Positions 6,493 through 11,984 of a DNA stretch of 11,984 nucleotides are shown one piece after another. This DNA is from CAVOBC01 sp963693635 (GTDB taxonomy: Bacteria; Pseudomonadota; Gammaproteobacteria; Pseudomonadales; Azotimanducaceae), in assembly GCA_963693635.1 (NCBI GenBank), contig CAVOBC010000127.1, positions 1 through 11,984 of the forward strand. The letters are read 5' to 3'. The first letter of the stretch is position 1; each line of letters opens with the position of its first letter. Under the pieces are notes generated by a model that saw only the letters and a program-made list of their open reading frames with translations, was not told the DNA's origin and did no database searches. A program made the translations under genes and the position numbers.

Positions 6493-7263
6493 TCAATGAT
6501 TCCACCAGGCGCGATCCGAGAATGCCCGCAAATCGATTTCATGCGTCCACGCAGACCGATGCTGACCAGCAACGTGAAAGTACGTGTCCGCAATCTGAGC
6601 TGGCAACATCAGGCCGTCATGTTCCATTCCTTTAGTCTCGCGCAATTGTTGAAATTGCTCCGGCCCCAACATTTTGCCCAACGTGTCGGGTGCATCTACG
6701 GCGCCGTCAATGATGAAGTGCGCCACGTGAATACCTTTGGAGGCGAACTCCGCATTGAGCGACTGACACAACATGCGCCGGCCGGCCATCGCGGATGCGT
6801 GTGAGTGCTGACCTGCGTTGCCACGCACCGCGGCAGTCGCCGAGGTCACGAGGATTGTGCCTTTGCCGCGCGCCTCCATTGCCGGACAAACTGACGAAGC
6901 CAGGCGGAAGAGGCCAAAGGCGCCGAGCCGCCAGCCCATCTCGAACGCCCTTGGCGTCGTGTCCGCGAGTGATCGATTGCCGATCTGGGCACCCAGGTTG
7001 TAAACGGCGACCTCAATCGGGCCGATCTCCGCTTCAATCTCACGCACCAGTTCTTCGATGCTGTTCTCGGTCACGGCGTTGAGCATGAAACCGGATGCGG
7101 TACCGCCACCCGCTTCAATCTCAGCGACCATGCGCCGCAAGCCTTCGTCGTCGCTTCGACGGGCCAGGCAGGCGTGATACCCCTCCACGGCGAATCGTTT
7201 GGCAACATTGCCACCAATACCGGCTCCGGCTCCAATCACGAGGCAAACGGGCTTCACTCTCAT
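6493..7263 (-). CDS. Atypical short-chain dehydrogenase/reductase lacking YxxxK
   Basis: SDR-fold protein of 256 residues, normal for classical SDRs. The dinucleotide-binding motif VIGAGAGIGGNVAKRF (residues 9-24) and the structural N89-L-G-A (usual NAG) are present. Ser141 is near the usual catalytic serine. At the active site, where YxxxK is expected, the sequence is H155-A-S-A-M159, so both catalytic Tyr and Lys are replaced. The following CQSLNAEFASKGIHVAHFIIDGAVD resembles an SDR subgroup in which Tyr is commonly Phe but Lys is usually kept. The protein may bind NAD(P) without classical catalysis or use a different mechanism. AGGAG directly abuts the ATG at 7261-7263; GTG two codons on (7257) has a more normal spacing and may be the real start. 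It is divergent from the nitrile hydratase operon, so shared regulation is possible. Confidence 0.88.
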   Translation of the reverse strand: MRVKPVCLVIGAGAGIGGNVAKRFAVEGYHACLARRSDDEGLRRMVAEIEAGGGTASGFMLNAVTENSIEELVREIEAEIGPIEVAVYNLGAQIGNRSLADTTPRAFEMGWRLGAFGLFRLASSVCPAMEARGKGTILVTSATAAVRGNAGQHSHASAMAGRRMLCQSLNAEFASKGIHVAHFIIDGAVDAPDTLGKMLGPEQFQQLRETKGMEHDGLMLPAQIADTYFHVAGQHRSAWTHEIDLRAFSDRAWWNH

Positions 7264-7527
7264 CTCCTTTTCCTAGTCAGGGGGGTTATCGGACCAGCCC
7301 TGAGGGTTCGGGCTGCTTCCACCGGAGACGAATCTCACGGGTCCTCGACAATCCTTACACATGGGGCGAATCCCCTCAACGTCGGACCTGCGCAACTACA
7401 ACACGTTCAAGAATGGCAGGACGGGCGACGACAATGACAAGCGCTGTCCTGCCCGCACAAAGCGTGACAAACTTTGAACGCATCTGACGATAACCACCTG
7501 GGAAACCTTCGCAGCAGGAGACAAGCG
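7264..7527. other. Divergent promoter region between SDR and nitrile hydratase operon
   Basis: This 264-bp region has no gene. It contains a hairpin-capable dyad CAGCCC-(9)-GGGCTG at 7295-7315, about 32 bp upstream of the SDR start. The nitrile hydratase beta gene has a clear ribosome site AGGAG at 7516-7520, seven bases before its ATG. No promoter box pair is convincing. Confidence 0.4.
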
Positions 7528-8274
7528 ATGGACGGCATACACGATCTTGGGGGCAAACACGGCTTCGGGACGCCCGTCCGTGAAACGGTAGAGCCCGCTT
7601 TTCACGAACGCTGGGAGGCGTCCGTGTTTGTCATGATCCAGGCCGCTTTCGGCGCGGGTCTGATCGGCAACACGGACCGGTTTCGACATGCCATCGAGCG
7701 CATTGACCCGGTCGCCTATCTGACGCACGGCTATTACGGACGCTGGCTGGGTGCGCTCGAAACGATGCTGGTCGAAAACGGTGATGTGACGCAGGCCGCA
7801 ATCGACGAGCGCACGATTGACCAGCGCACAATTGACCAGCCCACGATTGACCGACCTGCAAATGCGGCACGCTCACAAGCACTGGTCGCAGCGCGGCCAA
7901 ACGCGAGCCCGGATCCTCACCCCGGACCACCCGCCGCCCGCGGCAGTCAGCGACCCGTCGCAACCCCGGCGCAATTCGCTGCAGGCGATATGATCAGGAC
8001 CATTAGCGACGTCGTTTCCCAACATACCCGGCTACCCGCGTACGCCCGCGACAAGCCAGGCCGAGTTCTTTCCCTGCACGCAGGATGGGTCTACCCAGAC
8101 ACTAACGCTCACGGCAAAGGCGAGCACCCCCAACATCTGTATACGGTCGCGTTTGCCGCGGCCGATCTTTGGGGGGCCGCTGCGGATCCCGCACTGACCG
8201 TTTGTCTCGATCTTTTCGAGCCCTACCTCAGGACCGCTCAAAGCACAAAATCTACGGACAACCAAGATGACTGA
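7528..8274 (+). CDS. nthB: Nitrile hydratase beta subunit
   Basis: The beta subunit of the alpha/beta nitrile hydratase, which hydrates nitriles to amides in the cytoplasm; beta helps build the active site and nitrile channel. The N terminus MDGIHDLGGKHGFG is diagnostic and fixes the start at 7528, seven bases after AGGAG. The C-terminal SH3-like domain shows GWVYPDTNAHGKGEHPQHLYTVAF and LFEPYL. The two beta arginines that contact the metal-site cysteine oxygens appear conserved, as Arg53 in DRFRHAI and Arg168 in QHTR. The protein has 248 residues, somewhat longer than many, because the linker between the domains (about 92-150) is low-complexity. It holds four IDxRT-type pentapeptides and then a Pro/Ala-rich stretch. 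Its stop codon overlaps the alpha start by 8 bp. The beta-alpha-activator order is that of cobalt-type enzymes. Confidence 0.96.
   Translation: MDGIHDLGGKHGFGTPVRETVEPAFHERWEASVFVMIQAAFGAGLIGNTDRFRHAIERIDPVAYLTHGYYGRWLGALETMLVENGDVTQAAIDERTIDQRTIDQPTIDRPANAARSQALVAARPNASPDPHPGPPAARGSQRPVATPAQFAAGDMIRTISDVVSQHTRLPAYARDKPGRVLSLHAGWVYPDTNAHGKGEHPQHLYTVAFAAADLWGAAADPALTVCLDLFEPYLRTAQSTKSTDNQDD
7801..7857 (+). repeat. 15-bp tandem repeat within nthB, four units
   Basis: Three full 15-bp units and a fourth of 12 bp start at 7801, 7816, 7831 and 7846, with the pattern ATTGACCAGCGCACG. They encode IDERT, IDQRT, IDQPT and IDRP (residues 92-110). They lie in the linker between the two domains of the beta subunit. 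Because the unit is a multiple of three, copy-number change keeps the frame. Confidence 0.85.
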
Positions 8275-8923
8275 ATCCACTTCCGCTGATTCCCCGGGCA
8301 AGCAACACCACCCCCAGCCAGATGAGAAGCATGCCCATTCGCATCCCAGGCACACCGCTCAGGAACTGCGGGCAGAAGCGCTCGAAGCGCTCCTCATTGA
8401 AAAGGGGCTCATCACAGCGGACGCTGTCGACGCCGTTTTGGCCCAGTACAACGAACGGGTCGGTCCACTTAACGGCGCACGCGTGGTCGCGCGCGCATGG
8501 AGCGATCCAGGCTTCAAAGCAGCGCTGCTCGACGATGGCACAGCCGCAATCGAGGGCTTCGGCTTCGAGGGTGGTCAGGTCGAAAAACTGGTGGTCGTCG
8601 AGAACACCGACGACATCCACAACGTGGTCGTGTGTACGCTGTGTTCCTGCTATCCCTGGGCGGTACTCGGACTGCCACCCCGGTGGTACAAGGACCCCGC
8701 CTATCGCTCGCGCATCGTCCGCGAACCGAGACAGGTGCTTGACGAAATGGGCCTTGCGTTGCCGCAGCGCGTCGCTATTCGCGTGTGGGACTCGAGCGCG
8801 GAAGTACGCTATATGGTGTTGCCGCAAATGCCGGTGGCAGCCGCCGGTAAGCCAGAGAACGACCTCGCCCAACTCGTCACCCGCGACTCGATGATTGGTG
8901 TCGAGGTCATCCATGGAACTTGA
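8267..8923 (+). CDS. nthA: Nitrile hydratase alpha subunit, cobalt type
   Basis: Metal-binding subunit of nitrile hydratase, 218 residues. The metal-claw motif V-C123-T-L-C126-S-C128-YPW is intact, and Thr after the first cysteine is the mark of the low-spin Co(III) form; iron enzymes have Ser there. In mature enzymes of this family the second and third cysteines are oxidised to sulfinic and sulfenic acids. Further family blocks are ENTDDIHNVVVC, WYKDPAYRSRIVREPRQVL, IRVWDSSAEVRYMVLP and LVTRDSMIGVE. The N terminus has a His-rich extension (residues 13-29, HHPQPDEKHAHSHPRH), which occurs in some proteobacterial homologues and could help collect metal; this is inference. The ATG overlaps the beta stop (ATGACTGA), implying translational coupling. 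The 3' end overlaps the activator gene by 11 bp. Confidence 0.97.
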   Translation: MTESTSADSPGKQHHPQPDEKHAHSHPRHTAQELRAEALEALLIEKGLITADAVDAVLAQYNERVGPLNGARVVARAWSDPGFKAALLDDGTAAIEGFGFEGGQVEKLVVVENTDDIHNVVVCTLCSCYPWAVLGLPPRWYKDPAYRSRIVREPRQVLDEMGLALPQRVAIRVWDSSAEVRYMVLPQMPVAAAGKPENDLAQLVTRDSMIGVEVIHGT

Positions 8924-9281
8924 TGGCCCTCAGCTTGACGGCAGGGAGCTTGATGGCATGGAACTTGACGGCCCCGCCGCACCCCCCCTCATCAACGGCG
9001 AACTCGCCTTCGATGAACCCTGGCAAGGCCGCATCTTCAGCATCGCTCAGGCGCTCTCGGCGCAAGGGTGTTACGAGTGGGATGAGTTTCGTGACTATCT
9101 GATCCGTGACATCCGCACCTGGGAAGACAATGCGGACGGACTCAACACAACATACGCCTACTATGATCGGTTCCTCGCCGCCCTGACCGCCCTCCTGTCA
9201 GCAAAGGGCCTTTGCCGTGCGGGCGAGTTGGGTGCGCGCAGCGTTGCGCTCGCCAACCGCCCCCACGGTCACGATCACTGA
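8913..9281 (+). CDS. Nitrile hydratase activator / accessory protein (P14K/NhlE-like)
   Basis: Small protein of 122 residues related to the N-terminal half of the beta subunit. In cobalt-type systems such a protein carries cobalt-loaded alpha subunit and exchanges it with the apo-enzyme (self-subunit swapping). The domain signature is FDEPWQGRIFSIAQALSAQGCYEWDEFRDYL (about 32-62), followed by TTYAYYDRFLAALTALLSAKGL. The start at 8913 overlaps the alpha stop by 11 bp and has GAGG about 8 bases upstream. An earlier ATG at 8895 would lie deeper inside nthA and is less likely. The N terminus consists of four near-identical ELDGx pentapeptides before the domain, which is unusual. The tail RPHGHDH is His-rich and could touch metal. 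No cobalt transporter gene follows in this window. Confidence 0.88.
   Translation: MELDGPQLDGRELDGMELDGPAAPPLINGELAFDEPWQGRIFSIAQALSAQGCYEWDEFRDYLIRDIRTWEDNADGLNTTYAYYDRFLAALTALLSAKGLCRAGELGARSVALANRPHGHDH
8916..8975 (+). repeat. 15-bp tandem repeat at the start of the activator gene, four units
   Basis: Units start at 8916, 8931, 8946 and 8961, following GAACTTGATGGCCCT with synonymous and wobble changes. They encode ELDGP, QLDGR, ELDGM and ELDGP (residues 2-21). Unit length and copy number match the repeat in nthB although the sequence differs. The first unit overlaps the nthA stop codon, so the repeat begins inside the gene overlap. Confidence 0.88.
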
Positions 9282-9491
9282 CGCGGCTAGCGCCGGTCCA
9301 TTGCACATGTCCACTCCTCTGACAAAGCTGCGCGTCCCGACGCACCCACAACGTGGCGGCCCTGCATGCGCGGATTGGGTTCGATTTAAAATTACTGTGA
9401 CATCAACTGGCAGCGATCCACTATCTATATCTAGCAACCTACCTCCAGAAACCTAAATCTAACAACCATGTAACAGAGGCAATCCACTTTC
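9282..9491. promoter_or_regulatory. AT-richer leader before amidohydrolase with an 11-bp direct repeat
   Basis: This 210-bp gap separates the nitrile hydratase operon from the amidohydrolase gene. From about 9383 it becomes clearly AT-richer than its surroundings, as expected of a promoter. Two copies of ATCTARCAACC lie at 9429-9439 and 9457-9467, 28 bp apart and 24-63 bp before the ATG. They may be operator sites. AGAGG at about 9474-9478 is a weak, distant ribosome site. No convincing terminator is visible for the upstream operon. Confidence 0.35.
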
Positions 9492-10514
9492 ATGACTTAC
9501 CCACAAAATGGACCCATTACCGGGTGGCTGGACCAGGAGACACCTGAACCAGTGCTCGAAGCCGACCTGCCAATCATCGATCCCCATCACCATCTCTGGG
9601 ACATCCGCAAGCCCGAGGGCGAACCCCACGCAAGTTTCGAACAGAAGGTTTACCTGTGTGAGGACATCGTCAATGACATCGACCGCGGCGGTCATAACGT
9701 CGTGCAAACCGTATTCGCCCAGTGCGACGCGTTCTACCGCGCAGATGGCCCGAATGAGATGCACCCGGTCGGGGAAACGGAATTCGTGCACGGTATCGCC
9801 GCAATGAGTCGATCCGGCATCTATGGCGACACGCGCCTCTGCACAGGCATCTTCAGCGCAGCGGATCTACGCCTTGGCGCAGCCGTTGGGGACGTGATCG
9901 ATGCACATATGGCCGCATCCCCCAACTTTCGCGGCATCCGCAGCGCGTTCCCAAGCGACCTTAATCAGGACTTCCTCGACGGCTACGCGGTGCTGTCAAA
10001 GCACAACCTCAGCTTCGACAACTACTCGCCCAATGCGGACCGACTTCCGGCGCTCGCGAAACTAGCCGCGGTTCAACCGGACGTCACGATCATCGTCAAT
10101 CACCTGGGTGGTCGCATCGACCCGGACGCCAACGCCGACGAAATGGCGTCGTGGCGTGCCAATATCGATGCCATCGCGGCTTGTCCTAACGCCGTCATGA
10201 AGGTCGGCGGCGCGCAGCAGCGCGTCGGGCCATGGGAACCACCGTTCCACATGCACCGACGGCAGCAGCCGATAGGCTCAGAAGAACTTTGCGACCTGCT
10301 CTATCCGTTTTACATCCACGCGATCGAGGCCTTCGGCCCGGACCGCTGCATGTTCGAGAGCAACTTTCCGGTGGACAAAGAGTGTGTCTCGTACCGGACT
10401 CTCTGGAATGCATTCAAACGCATCGCCGCGAAGGCAGGACTCAGCGCCGACGAAAAGACAGCAATATTTAGCGGCACGGCCGCAAGGGCATATCGCCTGC
10501 CACCGGCTAGGTAA
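9492..10514 (+). CDS. Amidohydrolase of the Amidohydro_2 family (COG3618-like)
   Basis: Predicted metal-dependent hydrolase of 340 residues, the usual size, in the family of 2-pyrone-4,6-dicarboxylate hydrolase and lactonase-like enzymes. The metal-binding HxH is in IIDPHHHLWD (His32 and His34, strand 1). Later landmarks are NFRGIRSAF, SFDNYSP, VTIIVNHLGG (conserved His) and MFESNFPVDK with the conserved C-terminal Asp region. Family members hydrolyse lactones or related C-O/C-N bonds; the substrate here is unknown. It lies 210 bp after the nitrile hydratase operon on the same strand. It is not an amidase of the signature or nitrilase type, so it is not the obvious enzyme for the amides made upstream. 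A link to that pathway is only positional. The truncated hydrolase gene follows after 45 bp and was probably co-transcribed. Confidence 0.92.
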   Translation: MTYPQNGPITGWLDQETPEPVLEADLPIIDPHHHLWDIRKPEGEPHASFEQKVYLCEDIVNDIDRGGHNVVQTVFAQCDAFYRADGPNEMHPVGETEFVHGIAAMSRSGIYGDTRLCTGIFSAADLRLGAAVGDVIDAHMAASPNFRGIRSAFPSDLNQDFLDGYAVLSKHNLSFDNYSPNADRLPALAKLAAVQPDVTIIVNHLGGRIDPDANADEMASWRANIDAIAACPNAVMKVGGAQQRVGPWEPPFHMHRRQQPIGSEELCDLLYPFYIHAIEAFGPDRCMFESNFPVDKECVSYRTLWNAFKRIAAKAGLSADEKTAIFSGTAARAYRLPPAR

Positions 10515-10559
10515 CCTCTCCTCCGCCACCCTTCCCGCCCTTCCCGCCAGAATACAGTC

Positions 10560-10820
10560 ATGCGAGCAGAGGTTAACAACTGCCGTCTCTTCGTCGACGT
10601 GGTCGGCTCACAATTCGTCGCCGACGGGACACGTATGCGACAGCGCCCGGTCATCGTCATGCTGCACGGTGGCCCCGGCTTCGATCACGCCAGCATGAAG
10701 CCCGACTTCAACCCGCTTGCGAATATCGCCCAACTCATCTACTACGACCATCGCGGACAGGGTCGCAGCGGCCGGAGTGATCCCTCTCACTGGCACCTGG
10801 ATCAGTGGGCGGATGTTCTG
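10560..10820 (+). pseudogene. Truncated alpha/beta hydrolase, proline-iminopeptidase-like
   Basis: Only the N-terminal third of an alpha/beta hydrolase remains. VIVMLHGGPGFDHAS (residues 31-45) carries the HGGPG oxyanion motif, and YYDHRGQGRSGRS (61-73) is the next conserved strand and turn. Homology holds through LDQWADVL (residue 87). The nucleophile elbow GxSxG, the acid and the histidine are all missing. Family members are about 290-320 residues. The frame runs on to a stop at 10905-10907, but residues 88-115 are read from the antisense of an IS91-type transposase fragment. The gene was thus cut at about 10820/10821 and should be inactive. Confidence 0.85.
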
Positions 10821-10922
10821 ACCGCCAGGTACGATCTGCCTTCGCAGCTTGCAGTTGGGCGCAAAGATGCCGTGGTACCGCGTGAGGTTAGCCCCTGGCC
10901 TGGGTAACAGCGAGAGCCACTT
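10821..10922 (-). mobile_element. IS91-family transposase remnant
   Basis: On the minus strand this stretch encodes KWLSLLPRPG followed by ANLTRYHGIFAPNCKLRRQIVP. This matches the conserved C-terminal block (LVPRPR..LTRYHGVFAPN..LR..V) of IS91-type Y2 transposases (Y2_Tnp). Only about 33 codons remain, and neither the HUH nor the catalytic Tyr region is present. The fragment ends exactly where the hydrolase homology stops, so insertion and deletion by this element probably truncated that gene. Flanking frame on both sides is not transposase. Confidence 0.75.
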
Positions 10923-10940
10923 GGAAGGTCCAAAAATCTT

Positions 10941-10996
10941 CGAACCCATTGATTTTATTGGCTGGTATGAGAGTATTTGAACCTCTGACCCCTGCC
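10941..10996 (-). other. tRNA 3'-half-like sequence with downstream flank, possible att scar
   Basis: On the minus strand 10996-10959 lays out as tRNA positions 39-76 with no length change. It has a 3' anticodon-stem arm GGCAG, a 5-base variable loop GGGTC, and T arm AGAGG-TTCAAAT-ACTCT. These are followed by acceptor strand CATACCA, discriminator G and CCA. Four of five T-stem pairs form; G53-C61 is lost (G-A). The next bases, AATAAAATCAATGGGTTCG (10959-10941), resemble tails I recall downstream of tRNA genes used as integration sites. No 5' half exists: upstream of the anticodon stem the similarity stops and no strand matches the acceptor. This fits one arm of an integrase attachment site or a degraded tRNA fragment, not a working tRNA. 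Confidence 0.42.
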
Positions 10997-11010
10997 TACA
11001 AAGGCGTTGG

Positions 11011-11129
11011 GTGGCCGCATTATCCATTTATCTCGGTTGACGCCAATTTACCAAAAATAGGGTTTAACTATTTAATTTATAAGGATATTGTATCATCCAT
11101 ACACGCAGATACGGCGGCGTGTTGGACCG
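11011..11129. other. AT-rich intergenic island
   Basis: From about 11019 to 11100 the sequence is conspicuously AT-rich (TTTAACTATTTAATTTATAAGG and similar), unlike the GC-rich neighbours. It lies between the tRNA-like scar and the 3' end of the FAD oxidoreductase gene. No frame, promoter pair or stem-loop stands out. It is probably leftover foreign DNA. Confidence 0.45.
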
Positions 11130-11984
11130 CTACAAACCCGGGCCGGGCCGCATCCGCGACCCGTCAGTGAAGCGTGCCAGTCGGAAACGCGAAAGGTCAT
11201 GGGCTGGCGTGCGGCCCGTCACAAGATCAGCCATGACCTTGCCCGCACCGGGACCAATGCCGAAACCGTGGCCGCTGAAACCGGTCGCGAGATACAGACC
11301 CGGCGCAGTCGAAACCTCGTCCATCACCGGGACAACATCGGGGGTGACATCGATCATGCCCGCCCAGGCCTCCGCAAACTCGCCACCGGCAATGCCTGGA
11401 ACCCGTTTCGCAAGACCCGCATGCATCTTCTTGATCGCGGCCTGGGACGGCGCTGGATTCAGTACGCGGTGGCGTTCAAACGGTGTTTCTTCGTCATCCG
11501 CCCAACGTCGCACCGGCAACAACCGCTCAATGATCTCACCCCCAAATCGCATGCGAATGTATCCGGCACTCGCGGCAAGCGTAGGCAGAAATTTGAAGAA
11601 ATGGCGGAAGCTGTCGGCTCCGATCAGGTGCTCGTTCATGCTGCTTGCAGCCACCGTGTAACCACCGTCCTGACGGCGACGGATCGCGATTTCACCCAGC
11701 GCGGCGTTGCCGCTGTAAATCTCTGGGCCCGGCTGGGTTCTCGCAACGGTCGCACGAACGCTCAACTGCGGCAGGTTGACGCCCAGATTGGCAAGAAAGA
11801 GGGTTGACCACGCGCCAGCCGCGCAGACGACTGACTGCGCGCGCACTCGCCCATGTTCGGTGACAACGCCGGTCACGCGCCCTCCCTCCTGATCGATCGC
11901 CCGCACCGCACAGGCTTCCCGAATTTGCCCGCCGCGCTGAACCAGTGCTTTGGCCAACGCTGGCACTGCCTTCCACGGCTCTGC
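11130..11984 (-). CDS. FAD-dependent oxidoreductase, DAO family (5' end outside window)
   Basis: C-terminal 284 residues of a flavoprotein related to glycine/D-amino-acid oxidases and sarcosine oxidase beta subunits, which oxidise amines or amino acids. The frame is open at the window edge, so the GxGxxG FAD-binding N terminus is not seen. Visible blocks are LVQRGGQIRE..VRAI and VVCAAGAWSTLFLANLGVNLP (middle Rossmann strands). These are followed by EIAIRRRQDGGYTVA (substrate-domain sheet), EAWAGMIDVTPDVVPVMDEV and the FAD-contacting LYLATGFSGHGFGIGPGAGKVMADLVTG. The stop TAG is at 11130-11132. The exact substrate is unknown. The gene points toward the mobile-element scar, which lies just past its stop. 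Confidence 0.93.
   Translation of the reverse strand, partial: AEPWKAVPALAKALVQRGGQIREACAVRAIDQEGGRVTGVVTEHGRVRAQSVVCAAGAWSTLFLANLGVNLPQLSVRATVARTQPGPEIYSGNAALGEIAIRRRQDGGYTVAASSMNEHLIGADSFRHFFKFLPTLAASAGYIRMRFGGEIIERLLPVRRWADDEETPFERHRVLNPAPSQAAIKKMHAGLAKRVPGIAGGEFAEAWAGMIDVTPDVVPVMDEVSTAPGLYLATGFSGHGFGIGPGAGKVMADLVTGRTPAHDLSRFRLARFTDGSRMRPGPGL

Noticed and set aside
10608..11027. Minus-strand open frame of 139 codons as a complete gene
   Set aside because: It is a patchwork: its N terminus translates the tRNA-like sequence (GSEVQILS is a familiar artefact of tRNA 3' ends), the middle is an IS91 fragment, and the rest is antisense to the hydrolase.
11088..11807. Plus-strand open frame of 239 codons
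   Set aside because: It is antisense to the FAD oxidoreductase, which has clear family blocks.

Overview
The window reads as high-GC proteobacterial DNA, probably gammaproteobacterial or a related heterotroph. This rests on codon use, the Shine-Dalgarno sites and the protein families; no taxonomic marker is present. It is a catabolic/accessory stretch of mostly single enzyme genes on both strands, with several decayed genes and scars between them.

Layout: (1) 1-665, minus: aldo/keto reductase, cut off by the window start. (2) 666-1000: intergenic, with two small degenerate tandem-repeat blocks. (3) 1001-1592, plus: secreted DUF2147-like gene broken by a +1 frameshift. (4) 1771-2304, minus: small exported protein split over three reading-frame segments by two compensating shifts. 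(5) 2560-2735: MITE-like element with 19-bp imperfect terminal inverted repeats, ending 10 bp before (6) a class I SAM methyltransferase at 2746-3360, plus. (7) 3457-4245, minus: crotonase-family enoyl-CoA hydratase/isomerase, divergent from (8) a TauD/TfdA-type Fe(II)/2-oxoglutarate dioxygenase at 4443-5408, plus. (9) 5338-6196, minus: a second SAM methyltransferase, apparently frameshifted near its N terminus, overlapping the dioxygenase tail-to-tail. (10) 6493-7263, minus: an SDR-fold protein lacking the catalytic Tyr and Lys. (11) 7528-9281, plus: a translationally coupled cobalt-type nitrile hydratase operon in the order beta, alpha, activator/chaperone. (12) 9492-10514, plus: amidohydrolase of the Amidohydro_2 family. 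(13) 10560-11129: a scar consisting of the first 87 codons of a proline-iminopeptidase-like hydrolase, a reverse-strand IS91-family transposase fragment, a tRNA 3'-half-like sequence and an AT-rich island. (14) 11130-11984, minus: DAO-family FAD oxidoreductase, cut off by the window end.

The clearest functional unit is the nitrile hydratase operon, which hydrates nitriles to amides. Its overlapping stop/start codons imply coupled synthesis, and the third gene is the expected cobalt-loading/subunit-swapping partner. The other enzymes suggest a flexible catabolic repertoire but do not form one evident pathway. I did not find a clearly new defence or mobile system. The most unusual items are the SDR without YxxxK, the four-copy 15-bp in-frame repeats in two genes of the nitrile hydratase operon, the composite IS91/tRNA-like scar, the MITE-like element, and a cluster of frameshifts that may be real decay or assembly error.
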